Shown: positions 16,400-24,898, numbered from the stretch's first letter. The stretch is DNA of 64,000 nucleotides from Streptomyces sp. NBC_00237 (GCF_026342435.1 NZ_JAPEMT010000005.1:481397-545396); one strand, 5' to 3'. The notes: generated by a model from the letters alone, not told the origin. Translations and numbers: made by a program.

Positions 16400-17470
16400 A
16401 TGCCGCCGACCCCTGCTCGGCCGGTGCGCGACGTCGCCGTGGTCGCCTTCGCGCAGACCGACCACCGCCGCCGCACCGACGAACTGTCCGAAGTCGAGAT
16501 GCTGATGCCCGTCCTGCACCAGGTCCTCGACGAGACCGGCCTCAGGACCAGCGACATCGGGTTCACCTGCTCCGGCTCCAGCGACTACCTCGCGGGCCGC
16601 GCGTTCTCCTTCACCATGGCCCTCGACGGCGTCGGCGCCTGGCCGCCGATCTCGGAGTCGCACGTCGAGATGGACGGGGCCTGGGCCCTGTACGAGGCAT
16701 GGGTGAAGATCCTCACCGGGGAGGCCGACACCGCACTCGTCTACGCGTACGGCAAGTCCTCGCCCGGCTCGGTCCGCGACGTCCTGACCCGCCAGCTCGA
16801 CCCCTACTACCTGGCCCCCCTCTGGCCCGACTCGGTCTCGCTCGCCGCCCTCCAGGCGCAGGCCCTCATCGACGCGGGCGACACTGACGAACGCGCCCTC
16901 GCCTCGGTCGCGTCCCGCAGCAGGGCCGACGCCCGGGCCAACGCGCATGCCCAGGTCAAGGGCGAGGTCCCGTCGGGCGACTACCTCGTCCACCCCCTCC
17001 GCACCACCGACTGCCCTCCCGTCAGCGACGGAGCCGCCGCCGTCATCCTTGCCGCAGGCGACCGGGCCCGAGAGCTCTGCTCCCGCCCCGCCTGGATACG
17101 CGGCATCGACCACCGCATCGAGGCCCACAGCCTCGGCGTCCGCGACCTCACCGACTCACCGTCCACCCGGCTCGCCGCCGAACGCGCGGGAGCGTACGAA
17201 GTGCGCCTCGACACAGCGGAGTTGCACGCCCCGTTCACGTCCCAGGAAGTCGTCCTGCGCAAGGCACTCGGCCTCGGCGACGACATCACGGTCAACCCGT
17301 CCGGCGGGGCGCTCGCCGCCAACCCGATCATGGCCGCCGGTCTCCTCCGCATCGGGGAGGCGGCGGCCCGCATCCACCGGGGCGAGTCCGACGCGGCCCT
17401 GGCCCACGCCACCTCGGGCCCGTGCCTCCAGCAGAACCTCGTAGCCGTCCTGGAAGGAGACCCCCGGTGA
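16400..17470 (+). CDS. Thiolase-like lipid-transfer protein (SCP-X/Ltp2 type), first paralogue
   Basis: The 356-residue thiolase-fold protein lacks the biosynthetic-thiolase CxS nucleophile motif but keeps the C-terminal NPSGGALAANP signature near residue 300 and a CPPVSDGAAAVIL segment near 207. It should act on acyl-CoAs as a lyase or aldolase with the DUF35 protein encoded just upstream. It starts two bases after that gene, and its stop codon overlaps the next start by four bases, so the three genes are translationally coupled. Confidence 0.85.
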   Translation: MPPTPARPVRDVAVVAFAQTDHRRRTDELSEVEMLMPVLHQVLDETGLRTSDIGFTCSGSSDYLAGRAFSFTMALDGVGAWPPISESHVEMDGAWALYEAWVKILTGEADTALVYAYGKSSPGSVRDVLTRQLDPYYLAPLWPDSVSLAALQAQALIDAGDTDERALASVASRSRADARANAHAQVKGEVPSGDYLVHPLRTTDCPPVSDGAAAVILAAGDRARELCSRPAWIRGIDHRIEAHSLGVRDLTDSPSTRLAAERAGAYEVRLDTAELHAPFTSQEVVLRKALGLGDDITVNPSGGALAANPIMAAGLLRIGEAAARIHRGESDAALAHATSGPCLQQNLVAVLEGDPR

Positions 17471-18669
17471 GCACCCCACGCGCCAGCCGCACCAGCCGCA
17501 CCAGCCACAAAGAACCCGTCGCGGTCGTCGGCATCGGCCAGACCGCCCACGTCTCCGCCCGACACGACGTCTCGATCGCCGGGCTCGTCCGGGAGGCGGC
17601 CCAACGTGCCCTGCTCGACGCCGAGTTGACCTGGCAGGACATCGACGCCGTCGTCATCGGCAAGGCCCCCGACTTCTTCGAGGGCGTCATGATGCCGGAG
17701 CTCTACCTCGCCGACGCACTCGGCGCGGTCGGCAAACCCATGCTCCGCGTCCACACCGCGGGCTCCGTCGGCGGCTCGACGGCACTCGTCGCAGCCAACC
17801 TCATCGCCGCCCGCGTCCACGGCACGGTCCTCACCCTCGCCTTCGAGAAGCAGTCCGAGTCCAACGCCATGTGGGGCCTCTCCCTCCCCGTCCCCTTCCA
17901 GCAACCCCTCCTCGCGGGCGCCGGCGGCTTCTTCGCCCCGCACGTCCGCGCGTACATGCGCCGCACCGGGGCCCCCGACCACATCGGTTCCCTCGTCGCC
18001 TACAAGGACCGCCGCAACGCCCTCAAAAACCCGTACGCCCACCTCAAGGACCCCACCCTCACCCTGGAGAAGGTCCAGTCCTCGCCCATGCTCTGGGACC
18101 CCATCCGCTACTCCGAGACCTGCCCCTCGTCCGACGGCGCCTGCGCCATGATCCTCACCGACCGCACCGGTGCCGCCCGTTCCCCGCACCCGCCCGCCTG
18201 GGTCCACGCCGGGGCGATGCGCAGCGAACCCACCCTCTTCGCGGGCAAGGACTTCGTCTCCCCGCAGGCGGGCAAGGACTGCGCAGCCGACGTCTACCAC
18301 CAGGCCGGAATCACCGACCCGCGCCGCCAGATCGACGCCGTCGAGATGTACGTCCCCTTCTCCTGGTACGAACCCATGTGGCTCGAAAACCTGGGCTTCG
18401 CAGGAGAGGGCGAAGGCTGGAAACTCACCGCATCAGGCGTCACCGAACTCGACGGCGACCTCCCCGTGAACCCCTCCGGCGGCGTCCTGTCCAGCAACCC
18501 CATCGGCGCCTCCGGCATGATCCGCTTCGCCGAGGCCGCCCTCCAGGTACGCGGCCGGGCCGGCGCCCACCAGATCCCCGACGCCCGCACGGCCCTCGGC
18601 CACGCCTACGGAGGCGGCTCCCAGTTCTTCGCCATGTGGGTGGTGGGGGCGGACCGGCCGGGCGGGTGA
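17467..18669 (+). CDS. Thiolase-like lipid-transfer protein, second paralogue
   Basis: The 400-residue thiolase-fold protein starts with the GTG of a GTGA overlap with the preceding gene. It shows VVGIGQTAHVSARHD at the N terminus, HTAGSVGGSTAL near 97 in place of the usual CxS nucleophile region, CPSSDGACAMIL near 220 and NPSGGVLSSNPIGASG near 337. The paired paralogues probably form a heteromeric complex with the DUF35 protein and cleave or condense a CoA thioester. The substrate is unknown. Confidence 0.85.
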   Translation: MSTPRASRTSRTSHKEPVAVVGIGQTAHVSARHDVSIAGLVREAAQRALLDAELTWQDIDAVVIGKAPDFFEGVMMPELYLADALGAVGKPMLRVHTAGSVGGSTALVAANLIAARVHGTVLTLAFEKQSESNAMWGLSLPVPFQQPLLAGAGGFFAPHVRAYMRRTGAPDHIGSLVAYKDRRNALKNPYAHLKDPTLTLEKVQSSPMLWDPIRYSETCPSSDGACAMILTDRTGAARSPHPPAWVHAGAMRSEPTLFAGKDFVSPQAGKDCAADVYHQAGITDPRRQIDAVEMYVPFSWYEPMWLENLGFAGEGEGWKLTASGVTELDGDLPVNPSGGVLSSNPIGASGMIRFAEAALQVRGRAGAHQIPDARTALGHAYGGGSQFFAMWVVGADRPGG

Positions 18670-18741
18670 CGAGCGTGGCCCGCCGAGAGGGCGGCGAGGC
18701 GGACCCGCAGCCGCTTCGGCCGGAAGGAGCCGTGGGCGTCC

Positions 18742-19038
18742 CTACTGCCACACGATCGGACCTGGGACGACGGCTTCCGCAGCCGTGACCGCCTCCGCCA
18801 GGGTGTCAAACCCTGGCGAGTCCGGCCAGAACCAACGATCCGTCTCGGACCAACCCGGCTGATGCCTCACATAGTAGAGATGGCCCTCCGAGTTGAGTTC
18901 CGGGGTTTCCCCCGGCTCCAGATCGCCCTCTGCCTCGGCGATACCGAACCAGAAGTCGTAGTCCAGCATGACCACGAGCACCGTTGTGGGCACAGCGTTG
19001 TCATACAGCCACACGCCTGTTGCCACGACCGACTCCAT
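18742..19038 (-). CDS. Small protein of unknown function
   Basis: The 98-residue acidic protein (WLYDNAVPTTVLVVMLDYDFW near the start, then HLYYVRHQPGWSETDRWFWPDSPGF) shows no signal peptide or membrane segment. It is rich in aromatic residues and looks like a compact soluble domain. I do not recognise the family. The ATG at 19038 follows the end of the coding-like region, and the codon third-position bias is weaker than in its neighbours, which may mean recent acquisition. It stands alone, convergent with the thiolase operon. Confidence 0.6.
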   Translation of the reverse strand: MESVVATGVWLYDNAVPTTVLVVMLDYDFWFGIAEAEGDLEPGETPELNSEGHLYYVRHQPGWSETDRWFWPDSPGFDTLAEAVTAAEAVVPGPIVWQ

Positions 19039-19335
19039 GCACGCGAGCCTAGGGCCTGCCCGGCGGATCCTGTCGCGGTCGCGTTCCCTGGCGCGCCCTC
19101 CCCCAAGGTCTTGAGGACCAGGGGGCCCCTGCGGCGTTGTCGTCAAACTTCCCCAAGCTCCCGGCTTCGCTCCAGCAGGGGAGACGCCACCCCCGCCAGT
19201 GCAAGCTCGCCGCGCAGATCCACCGAGCCGGGCGCGCGAGCCGTGGGCAGGCTGCTCAGCGAGCTGACGGACATCGACGTGAAGGGCCGCCGGGCGAAGG
19301 GCCGTCGGCTGAAGGGCGCGCGGCATGATGGGGGC
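19039..19335. other. Intergenic stretch with a 3 x 15 bp tandem repeat
   Basis: The 297-bp gap holds CCTCCCCCAAG- and GCTTGGGG-type sequence common between Streptomyces genes. It ends in three imperfect 15-bp repeats (GAAGGGCCGCCGGGC and variants) at 19281-19325, directly before the DCC protein start. I see no gene in it. Confidence 0.5.
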
Positions 19336-19758
19336 ATGCCGAACCAACCTGTGCTCGTGTACGACGGGGACTGCGCCTTCTGCACCACCTCCGTGCAGTT
19401 CGCCGAGCGACGACTGCGGCCCCGGTGCGCGAGCGTTCCCTGGCAGTTCGCCGATCTCGAAGCTCTCGGCGTCACCCGACAGCGGGCCGAGCACGAGGTG
19501 TTGTGGGTAACCCCGGCCGGGGCCGTGCACGGTGGGGCGCAGGCCGTCGCGAAAGTTCTCCTGAGCGCGGGGCGGGGGTGGGCCGTCCTGGGGGCGCTGC
19601 TCACCCTGCCTCTCGTACGGCTGCTCGCGCACGGCAGCTACCGGCTCGTCGCGAACAACCGCGAGCGGATGCCCGGCGGCACACCGGCCTGCGCCCTGCC
19701 GCCGGGCCCCCGGCCGAGGGGGGAGCGGCCGTCGGACCCTGTCCGTCGTACGGCGTGA
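19336..19758 (+). CDS. DCC/DUF393 thiol-disulfide oxidoreductase-like protein
   Basis: The 140-residue protein opens with the family signature VYDGDCAFCTTSVQF, a thioredoxin-like fold whose DGDC-x-x-C carries the redox cysteine pair Cys16/Cys19. A hydrophobic stretch at about 85-103 (WAVLGALLTLPLVRLL) and the YRLVANNRER motif typical of the family follow. DCC proteins are predicted thiol oxidoreductases without a defined substrate. The ATG at 19336 gives the usual start. The C-terminal tail is Pro/Arg-rich. Confidence 0.82.
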   Translation: MPNQPVLVYDGDCAFCTTSVQFAERRLRPRCASVPWQFADLEALGVTRQRAEHEVLWVTPAGAVHGGAQAVAKVLLSAGRGWAVLGALLTLPLVRLLAHGSYRLVANNRERMPGGTPACALPPGPRPRGERPSDPVRRTA

Positions 19759-19805
19759 TGGCTAGTGTTGCTGGCGGACGACGACGATGTGAGGGGAGTG
19801 CGACG

Positions 19806-20042
19806 GTGGCGACGAGTACGCAACAGGAACTGGTGGGGCGGGCGAGGCCGGAGCTCGATCTCAGCGCGGCGGACTGGCAGTCCGGCAGCAAGGGGGCGGG
19901 GGACGTGCAGATCGCCTTCGTGGAAGGGTTCATCGCGATGCGCAACGCGGCGAACCCCGTGGGGTCCTCCGTCATCTTCGACCCGGCGCAGTGGCGGGCC
20001 TTCGTGGTCAACGCCAGGGCCGGGGCCTTCGATCTGACCTGA
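19806..20042 (+). CDS. Orphan DUF397 protein
   Basis: The 78-residue protein has the DUF397 pattern: DLSAADWQSGSKGAGDVQIAF, a short acidic beta segment and the ending FDPAQWRAFVVNARAGAFD. In Streptomyces such proteins are usually encoded beside an XRE/helix-turn-helix regulator (BldB/AbaA-like systems) and are thought to antagonise it. No such partner lies nearby. GTG at 19806 has GGGGAG six bases upstream. Confidence 0.8.
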   Translation: MATSTQQELVGRARPELDLSAADWQSGSKGAGDVQIAFVEGFIAMRNAANPVGSSVIFDPAQWRAFVVNARAGAFDLT

Positions 20043-20056
20043 CCCGCGAACGAGCG

Positions 20057-21112
20057 TCAGCAGGGCCTGCGCCAAGGGTCCAGACCCAGGTTCTTGCGCA
20101 TCGAGGACAGACCGAGCCGCCGGGAGTCCGCGCAGAACTCGCCGTTGGGCAAGGCGTATTCCACATGGAAGACCGCCTTGCCCGCGGTGATGAAGGGACG
20201 GAGCCGTGCGCACTCGTCGAACTCCGCGCACTCCTCGTTGACCGCGAAGTCGAAATGACGGACGAGCTGCGGGATCTGTTCCAGGTCGTTCTTGAGGCCG
20301 ACGGCCAGACCGCGTTCGTGAGCCAGGGAAGCGAGCAGCTTGTTGTACGTGAGCTGGTGAGCGGCGGTGAGGGGGAAGCCGGTGTCGTTGAGGTAGGCGT
20401 CCATCAGGTCCGGTTCGACCGCGTCGAAGCCCTTCTTCTTGCACATGTCGAAGCGGCGCTCCATGAGCGGGCGCAGTACGTCGATCCGGCGGATGTCCAG
20501 CCAGCGCTCGCCCTCCCACCCGTTCGGGCCGCCGAGGACCGACCTCGGGAAGTCGCCCTTGTCGGGGCGGAAGTCCTCCCACGCACCGGCGTTGACGTAG
20601 CAGATCACCTTGCGGCCGTCGGCGTGCAGCCGCGCCACGTCGGCCGCGCTGTTCACGAATCCGTCGATGTCGTAGACGGGTACGTCGGTACGGGGATCGA
20701 CCCGGCCGTCCAGTTGCCACTGCCACGCGGTCCCGGGGCGGGGCTGCCAGATGCCCCGGGCGGCGGGGCGGGTGGTGGCGCCCTTCCGGGGTGGCGGTGA
20801 GGAGGAAGGCGGGCGGGACGTGCCGCCCGATGTCGTGGGGGTGGGAGAGGCGGTGGGGGAGGGCTGCGGGGTGGGGCGGGACGGCGGGGGCGAGCCCACG
20901 GCCTGCGGGCGTGGGGCCGGGGCGTCGGCACGGTCCTGCGACGGGTCCGGCGACGACGTGCATCCGGCGACCGCGAGCAGTACGAGGAGCGCCAGCGGCA
21001 GGGCCGGGTGGGCCCGCTTCCGTACGCGGGTGACGGCGTGCGTCGGGTGGGCGGGGCAGGAGGCCCCGGGAGCCCTCAGGGGCGGAGTGCCTCGGCGCGG
21101 CAGGGGTCTCAT
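20057..21112 (-). CDS. GH114-like endo-alpha-1,4-polygalactosaminidase lipoprotein
   Basis: The 351-residue exported lipoprotein has a hydrophobic signal (LPLALLVLLAVAGC, lipidated Cys51), a Ser/Pro/Thr-rich spacer to about residue 115, then a TIM-barrel domain of the GH114 (TM1410/Ega3) type. It shows WQWQL near 130, YDIDGF near 150, CYVNAGAWEDF near 172, the acid in VEPDLMDAY near 235, and GLKNDLEQI and FAVNEECAEF further on. GH114 enzymes cut alpha-1,4-linked galactosamine polymers. Its ATG overlaps the stop of the spherulin-4 gene (ATGA), so the two hydrolases are coupled. It is the last gene of the polysaccharide locus. Confidence 0.87.
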   Translation of the reverse strand: MRPLPRRGTPPLRAPGASCPAHPTHAVTRVRKRAHPALPLALLVLLAVAGCTSSPDPSQDRADAPAPRPQAVGSPPPSRPTPQPSPTASPTPTTSGGTSRPPSSSPPPRKGATTRPAARGIWQPRPGTAWQWQLDGRVDPRTDVPVYDIDGFVNSAADVARLHADGRKVICYVNAGAWEDFRPDKGDFPRSVLGGPNGWEGERWLDIRRIDVLRPLMERRFDMCKKKGFDAVEPDLMDAYLNDTGFPLTAAHQLTYNKLLASLAHERGLAVGLKNDLEQIPQLVRHFDFAVNEECAEFDECARLRPFITAGKAVFHVEYALPNGEFCADSRRLGLSSMRKNLGLDPWRRPC

Positions 21113-21771
21113 GACGGGTGCTCCAGAAGTTCGGGCGGCAGCGCCGACCAGGGGTTGGGGAGTTCGCCGCCGACCGCGCAGCACACCGCCGCGCCCCGCG
21201 TGCGCGCGGTGCGGGCCGCGACCTGGGACATGGCGCGCGGTACCCCGTACACCAGGTGGCAGAAGAGTTCCGGGGGGTGGCGCAGGGTCCAGCGGGGGCG
21301 GTCGAAGAGCGTGACGTAACTCGTCCAGTGCCCCTCGAACGTGACGATCAGGTCGGCGATGCGGGCGTAGCCGGGTGCGGGGTGCACCCCCGGGTTGAGG
21401 ACCACGGTCCGCGCGCCGGTGCGGCGCGCGGACCGGACGGTTCTGCGGCAGCGGGCCAGCGCCGAACGCTCCGAGGGGGCCCGGTCGAAGAACCAGCCGT
21501 CGACACCGAACCACGCCACGTGCCGGGCCAGGTCGGCGGCGATCTCGGGGGCCGGGCGCTCGCCGTAGTCCAGGTCGACGTACCCCAGGACGGGCACCCC
21601 CGCCGCGCGCAGGTCGGCGGCGGCGGAGGCGAACGCGGGATCGGGCAGCTCGCCCGGCCCGTCGGCGGCGTTGAGCACCACGCCGTGGACCTGGTCGCCG
21701 GCGCGGGCGGCGAGCCGCCACGCCTGAGGGTCCACGGCGGGGTGCGCGTACAGCGGCAGCAGGATGCTCAC
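21109..21771 (-). CDS. Spherulin-4 family protein (GH135/Sph3-like)
   Basis: The 220-residue single-domain TIM-barrel protein begins ILLPLYAHPAVDP, as in spherulation-specific family 4 proteins. Fungal Sph3, the type member of GH135, hydrolyses N-acetylgalactosamine-rich galactosaminogalactan. Here GYVDLDYGERP near residue 75, VDGWFFDRAP near 105 and VTFEGHW near 155 match the conserved strands. The acidic pair of the fungal FFDE motif reads FFDR, so activity may be altered. No signal peptide is seen with the GTG start at 21771, which overlaps the upstream stop (GTGA). The stop overlaps the GH114 gene in turn. Confidence 0.8.
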   Translation of the reverse strand: MSILLPLYAHPAVDPQAWRLAARAGDQVHGVVLNAADGPGELPDPAFASAAADLRAAGVPVLGYVDLDYGERPAPEIAADLARHVAWFGVDGWFFDRAPSERSALARCRRTVRSARRTGARTVVLNPGVHPAPGYARIADLIVTFEGHWTSYVTLFDRPRWTLRHPPELFCHLVYGVPRAMSQVAARTARTRGAAVCCAVGGELPNPWSALPPELLEHPS

Positions 21772-22988
21772 CGCGGTGCGTCCGGGCGGGGAGCGCGGGA
21801 CGCGGTGCCGGTGCGGGACCCCCGGGGGTGCGCGTCGGCGGCCGGCCCGGCACCGGGCCTCGGTCTCGGAGCGTGGGCCTGCGGGTGCTGGCCGGTGCCG
21901 GGCCGGGGGCGCACAGGGGATGCGCCTGCGGCCTCGGGACCGGAGCGCGGGCCCGGGAGGGGGTCGGGCAGCGGGTCGGAGAGCGGGTCGGAGAGCGGTG
22001 CCGGGGCGGCCGTGCCGATGGTCCGCGCGCCGCGTACCCTCGGCCCGTCCGCCCGTTCCGTCGTCTCCCCGGCCGGGGTCCACGCCGCCCCTCCTGACCC
22101 GGAGCGCACCGCCTCCCACAGTGCCAGCGCCGCGTCCTCCAGCCCGTAACGGGGGCGCCAGCCCAGTGCGCTGCCCGTCGTGGAGATGTCCGAGCACTGC
22201 CAGGACACCTCGGCGGACCGCGTCGAGCGCTGCGTGCCCTCCTCGACCCGGCCGAGGAAGCCCGAGAGCCGGACCAGTTCGTGGAGCAGGTCCCGGGCCG
22301 GGCGGGCGCGTCCGCCGGACACGTTGAGGACGGGGGGAAGCGGCCCGGACGCCGTCGCGGCCAGGGCCACGGCCTCGGCCACGTCCCGTACGTCGACGAA
22401 GTCGCGGTACGCGGAGAGGTCGCCGATGGGGATCACCGCGTCCGGGTCCGTGCCCGCCGCCAGGAGTTCGCGGGCGAGGCGGCCCGGGAGTCCCGTCGGC
22501 GGTGCGCCGGGGCCCACCGGGTTGCCTACCCGGAGCACCACCGCGTCCAGGCCCGAGGTGGCGACGGCCACCGTCCCGGCGAGCTTGGTCGCGCCGTACG
22601 CACCCGCCGGGCGGGTCGGGTCGGCCTCGGACACCCGGATGCCGTGGGACGTGGGACCGTACTCGGCGGCGGAACCCAGGTGGATCAGCCGGGTACGGGG
22701 CGCGGCCCGGTGGAGCGCCGCCGCCAGGACGGCCGGGCCGCGGGCGTTGACCTCGGCGAGCGTGACCGCGTCGCCGCCCACCGCTCCCGCGCAGTTCACG
22801 ACCACGTCGGGCCGCAACTCCCGTAAAGCCTCGGCGAGTTCGTGGACGTCGGCCGAGCCGAGGTCCACCCGCAACGCGGCCTGCGGGCCCCGGCCGCCGG
22901 AGAGGACCAGGACGTCCGCGAGGGACTCCAGCCGCTCCACGGTGTGGCGGCCCAGATAGCCGGTCGCTCCCAGTACGAGTACGCGCAT
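21768..22988 (-). CDS. NAD-dependent sugar epimerase/dehydratase (extended SDR) with long Pro-rich tail
   Basis: The 406-residue protein has a Rossmann motif LGATGYLGRH at residues 6-15, VVVNCAGAVG near 63, the LGSAAEY serine strand near 103 and the catalytic YGATK near 130. This is an RmlD/GalE-like extended SDR acting on nucleotide sugars. The enzyme domain ends near residue 305. The final hundred residues are low-complexity Pro/Gly/Arg with DPLSDPLPDPLPG-like repeats, unlike the family's usual 300-320 residues. It follows the nucleotidyltransferase by six bases and overlaps the spherulin-4 gene by four, so it belongs to the sugar-precursor part of the locus. Confidence 0.82.
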   Translation of the reverse strand: MRVLVLGATGYLGRHTVERLESLADVLVLSGGRGPQAALRVDLGSADVHELAEALRELRPDVVVNCAGAVGGDAVTLAEVNARGPAVLAAALHRAAPRTRLIHLGSAAEYGPTSHGIRVSEADPTRPAGAYGATKLAGTVAVATSGLDAVVLRVGNPVGPGAPPTGLPGRLARELLAAGTDPDAVIPIGDLSAYRDFVDVRDVAEAVALAATASGPLPPVLNVSGGRARPARDLLHELVRLSGFLGRVEEGTQRSTRSAEVSWQCSDISTTGSALGWRPRYGLEDAALALWEAVRSGSGGAAWTPAGETTERADGPRVRGARTIGTAAPAPLSDPLSDPLPDPLPGPRSGPEAAGASPVRPRPGTGQHPQAHAPRPRPGAGPAADAHPRGSRTGTASRAPRPDAPR

Positions 22989-22994
22989 CGGTTC

Positions 22995-23708
22995 TCAGGC
23001 TCCCTTGAGCAGCAGCGAACGGTGCGTCGTGAACTCCGCGTTCGCCCGGTCGTAGTCGTCGGGGCGGCCGATGTCGAGCCAGTAGCCGTCGAACGCGTAG
23101 GCGTGCGGGGGAGTGCCGTCCCGGAGGAGGTCCAGGACGAGTTCGTCGAAGCCGAGGGGGAGGCCCGGAGTGTAGGGCGCGAGGGTGTCGCGGGAGACCC
23201 CGTACACGCCCATCGACACCCGGTAGTCCATGCTCGGCTTCTCCGTGAAGGCCACCACCTTGCTCTCGTCGGTGGTCAACACCCCGAAATCGATGCGTAC
23301 TTGGCGGGCGTACGTGGCGATGGTCAGCGGGGCGTCCGAGGCGCGGTGGCAGGCCAGCACGTCCGCGTAGTCGAGGTCGGTGAGGATGTCGCCGTTCATC
23401 ACGAGGAACGACTCGGGGAGCTGCTCGCGCAGGTTGAGCAGTGGTCCGATGGTGCCCAGCGGGCTCTCCTCGGTGGCGTAGTCGACCTTCAGACCCCAGC
23501 GCTCGCCGTCCCCGACGTACGCGCGGATGATGTGCCCGAGGTGGCCGATCGCGAGGGTGACGCTGGTGAATCCGGCGGACGACAGCTGGCGCAGCACGAT
23601 CTCCAGGATGGCGTGCTGGTCGCCGATCGGGACGAGCGGCTTGGGCAGGGCCGTGGTGTACGGCCGCAGCCGGACGCCCTTGCCTCCGGCGAGTATCACA
23701 GCGTGCAT
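22995..23708 (-). CDS. Sugar nucleotidyltransferase
   Basis: The 237-residue cytoplasmic enzyme has the nucleotide-binding start VILAGGKGVRLRPYT at residues 4-18, KPLVPIGDQ near 23, the Mg-binding strand VMNGDILTDLDY near 103 and the typical EKPSMDYRVSMGVYG segment near 155. It should join a hexose-1-phosphate to an NTP to give an NDP-sugar for the locus. The short form without the hexapeptide domain resembles RmlA- or MPG1-type transferases. It lies 86 bases after the dehydratase gene and six before the SDR gene. Confidence 0.87.
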   Translation of the reverse strand: MHAVILAGGKGVRLRPYTTALPKPLVPIGDQHAILEIVLRQLSSAGFTSVTLAIGHLGHIIRAYVGDGERWGLKVDYATEESPLGTIGPLLNLREQLPESFLVMNGDILTDLDYADVLACHRASDAPLTIATYARQVRIDFGVLTTDESKVVAFTEKPSMDYRVSMGVYGVSRDTLAPYTPGLPLGFDELVLDLLRDGTPPHAYAFDGYWLDIGRPDDYDRANAEFTTHRSLLLKGA

Positions 23709-23794
23709 GGTGGCCTCCCTTGGTGGAGCGGTTGGAACGCGGAACCGGCAAGGTAATGAGTGCTGTGCGGAGTTGGGCTGGTGGTGACGGAAAG

Positions 23795-24796
23795 TCAGAT
23801 GTTGTAGATGTCCGTCTTGTAGCGGGCCAGGTTCGCCGGGTCGCGGAAGAACTCCACGGTCGCGGCGAGCCCCTGTTCCAGGTCGTGCCCCGGTGTCCAC
23901 CCCGTCGCGGCGGTCAGCCGGGAAGCGTCCGCGACCAGGCGCATCACCTCGGAGTTCGCGGGCCGGATGCGCTGCTCGTCCTCACGCACGTCGAGGTCGC
24001 TCTCCATCACCTTGCCGATCAGACGCACCAGGTCGCCGACCGAGATCTCGCCGCCGGTGCCCGCGTTGAAGGTGCGGCCCACCACGTCCTCGGCGGGTGC
24101 GGTGCCGACCGACAGGAATGCCTGCGCGGTGTCCTTGACGAAGGTGAAGTCGCGGGTGGGGCGCAGGTCGCCCAGGGTGATCGTGCGGGAGCCCGCCGCG
24201 ACCTGGCCGATGACGGTCGGGATGACCGCCCGCATGGACTGCCGGGGGCCGAAGGTGTTGAAGGGGCGCAGCGTGACGACCGGTGTGGCGAAGCTGGCGT
24301 AGTAGCTGTCGGCGAGCCGGTCGCCGCCCGCCTTCGAAGCCGCGTACGGGGACTGTGTGTTGATCGGGTGGTCCTCGGTGATCGGCACCGTCTGCGCCGT
24401 GCCGTACGTCTCACTGGTGGAGGTGTGGACGAGGCGTGGAGTGCCCAACGCCCGTACGGCTTCCAGGACGTTGAGGGTGCCGGTGACGTTGGTGTCCACA
24501 TAGCTGTGCGGGGCCTGGTAGGAGTACGGGATCGCGATGAGCGCCGCCAGGTGGTACACGGCCTGAGCCCCCTCGGCCAGGGCCCGTACCGAACCCGGGT
24601 CGCGTACGTCGCCGAGGACGATCTCGACCTGGTCCAGGACGTCAGGGGAGAGGGTTTCCAGCCAGCCGTACGAGGAGAAGGAGTTGTACTGCGCCATGGC
24701 GCGCACCCGGAACCCGGCGGCCACCAGGGCCTCGGTCAGGTGGGAGCCGATGAAGCCCTCGGCCCCGGTGACGGCGGCGAGCGGTGAGGTGGTCAA
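23795..24796 (-). CDS. LegB-like NDP-sugar (UDP-GlcNAc type) 4,6-dehydratase
   Basis: The 333-residue extended SDR has TGAEGFIGSHL at residues 10-20, the QYNSFSSYGWLE segment near 36 that is diagnostic of LegB-type dehydratases, HLAALIAIPYSY near 85, TSTSETYGTAQ near 125 and the catalytic YAASK near 151. RPFNTFGPRQ and TRDFTFVKDT are also typical. LegB enzymes convert UDP-N-acetylglucosamine into a 4-keto-6-deoxy sugar. It therefore supplies a modified amino-sugar or hexose precursor. The TTG start at 24796 is supported by AAGGA nine bases upstream. A hairpin separates it from the membrane-protein gene. Confidence 0.85.
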   Translation of the reverse strand: MTTSPLAAVTGAEGFIGSHLTEALVAAGFRVRAMAQYNSFSSYGWLETLSPDVLDQVEIVLGDVRDPGSVRALAEGAQAVYHLAALIAIPYSYQAPHSYVDTNVTGTLNVLEAVRALGTPRLVHTSTSETYGTAQTVPITEDHPINTQSPYAASKAGGDRLADSYYASFATPVVTLRPFNTFGPRQSMRAVIPTVIGQVAAGSRTITLGDLRPTRDFTFVKDTAQAFLSVGTAPAEDVVGRTFNAGTGGEISVGDLVRLIGKVMESDLDVREDEQRIRPANSEVMRLVADASRLTAATGWTPGHDLEQGLAATVEFFRDPANLARYKTDIYNI

Positions 24797-24848
24797 CTGG
24801 GCGTTCCTTAGAGGTAGTTGCGGAAGGGGCGGGATTCGCCCCGAAGGA

Positions 24849-24871
24849 GGCGCCCGGGGTCTGGGGGCGCC
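24849..24871 (-). terminator. Hairpin between membrane-protein and dehydratase genes
   Basis: GGCGCCC at 24849-24855 pairs with GGGCGCC at 24865-24871 around a nine-base loop. A second hairpin (GGGGCG/CGCCCC, 24826-24842) follows. They could attenuate transcription between the PelF pair and the sugar genes, or form a terminator with a new promoter downstream. Confidence 0.45.
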
Positions 24872-24898
24872 GGAGAGGTTCAGGAGGCGTCGGGCGGC

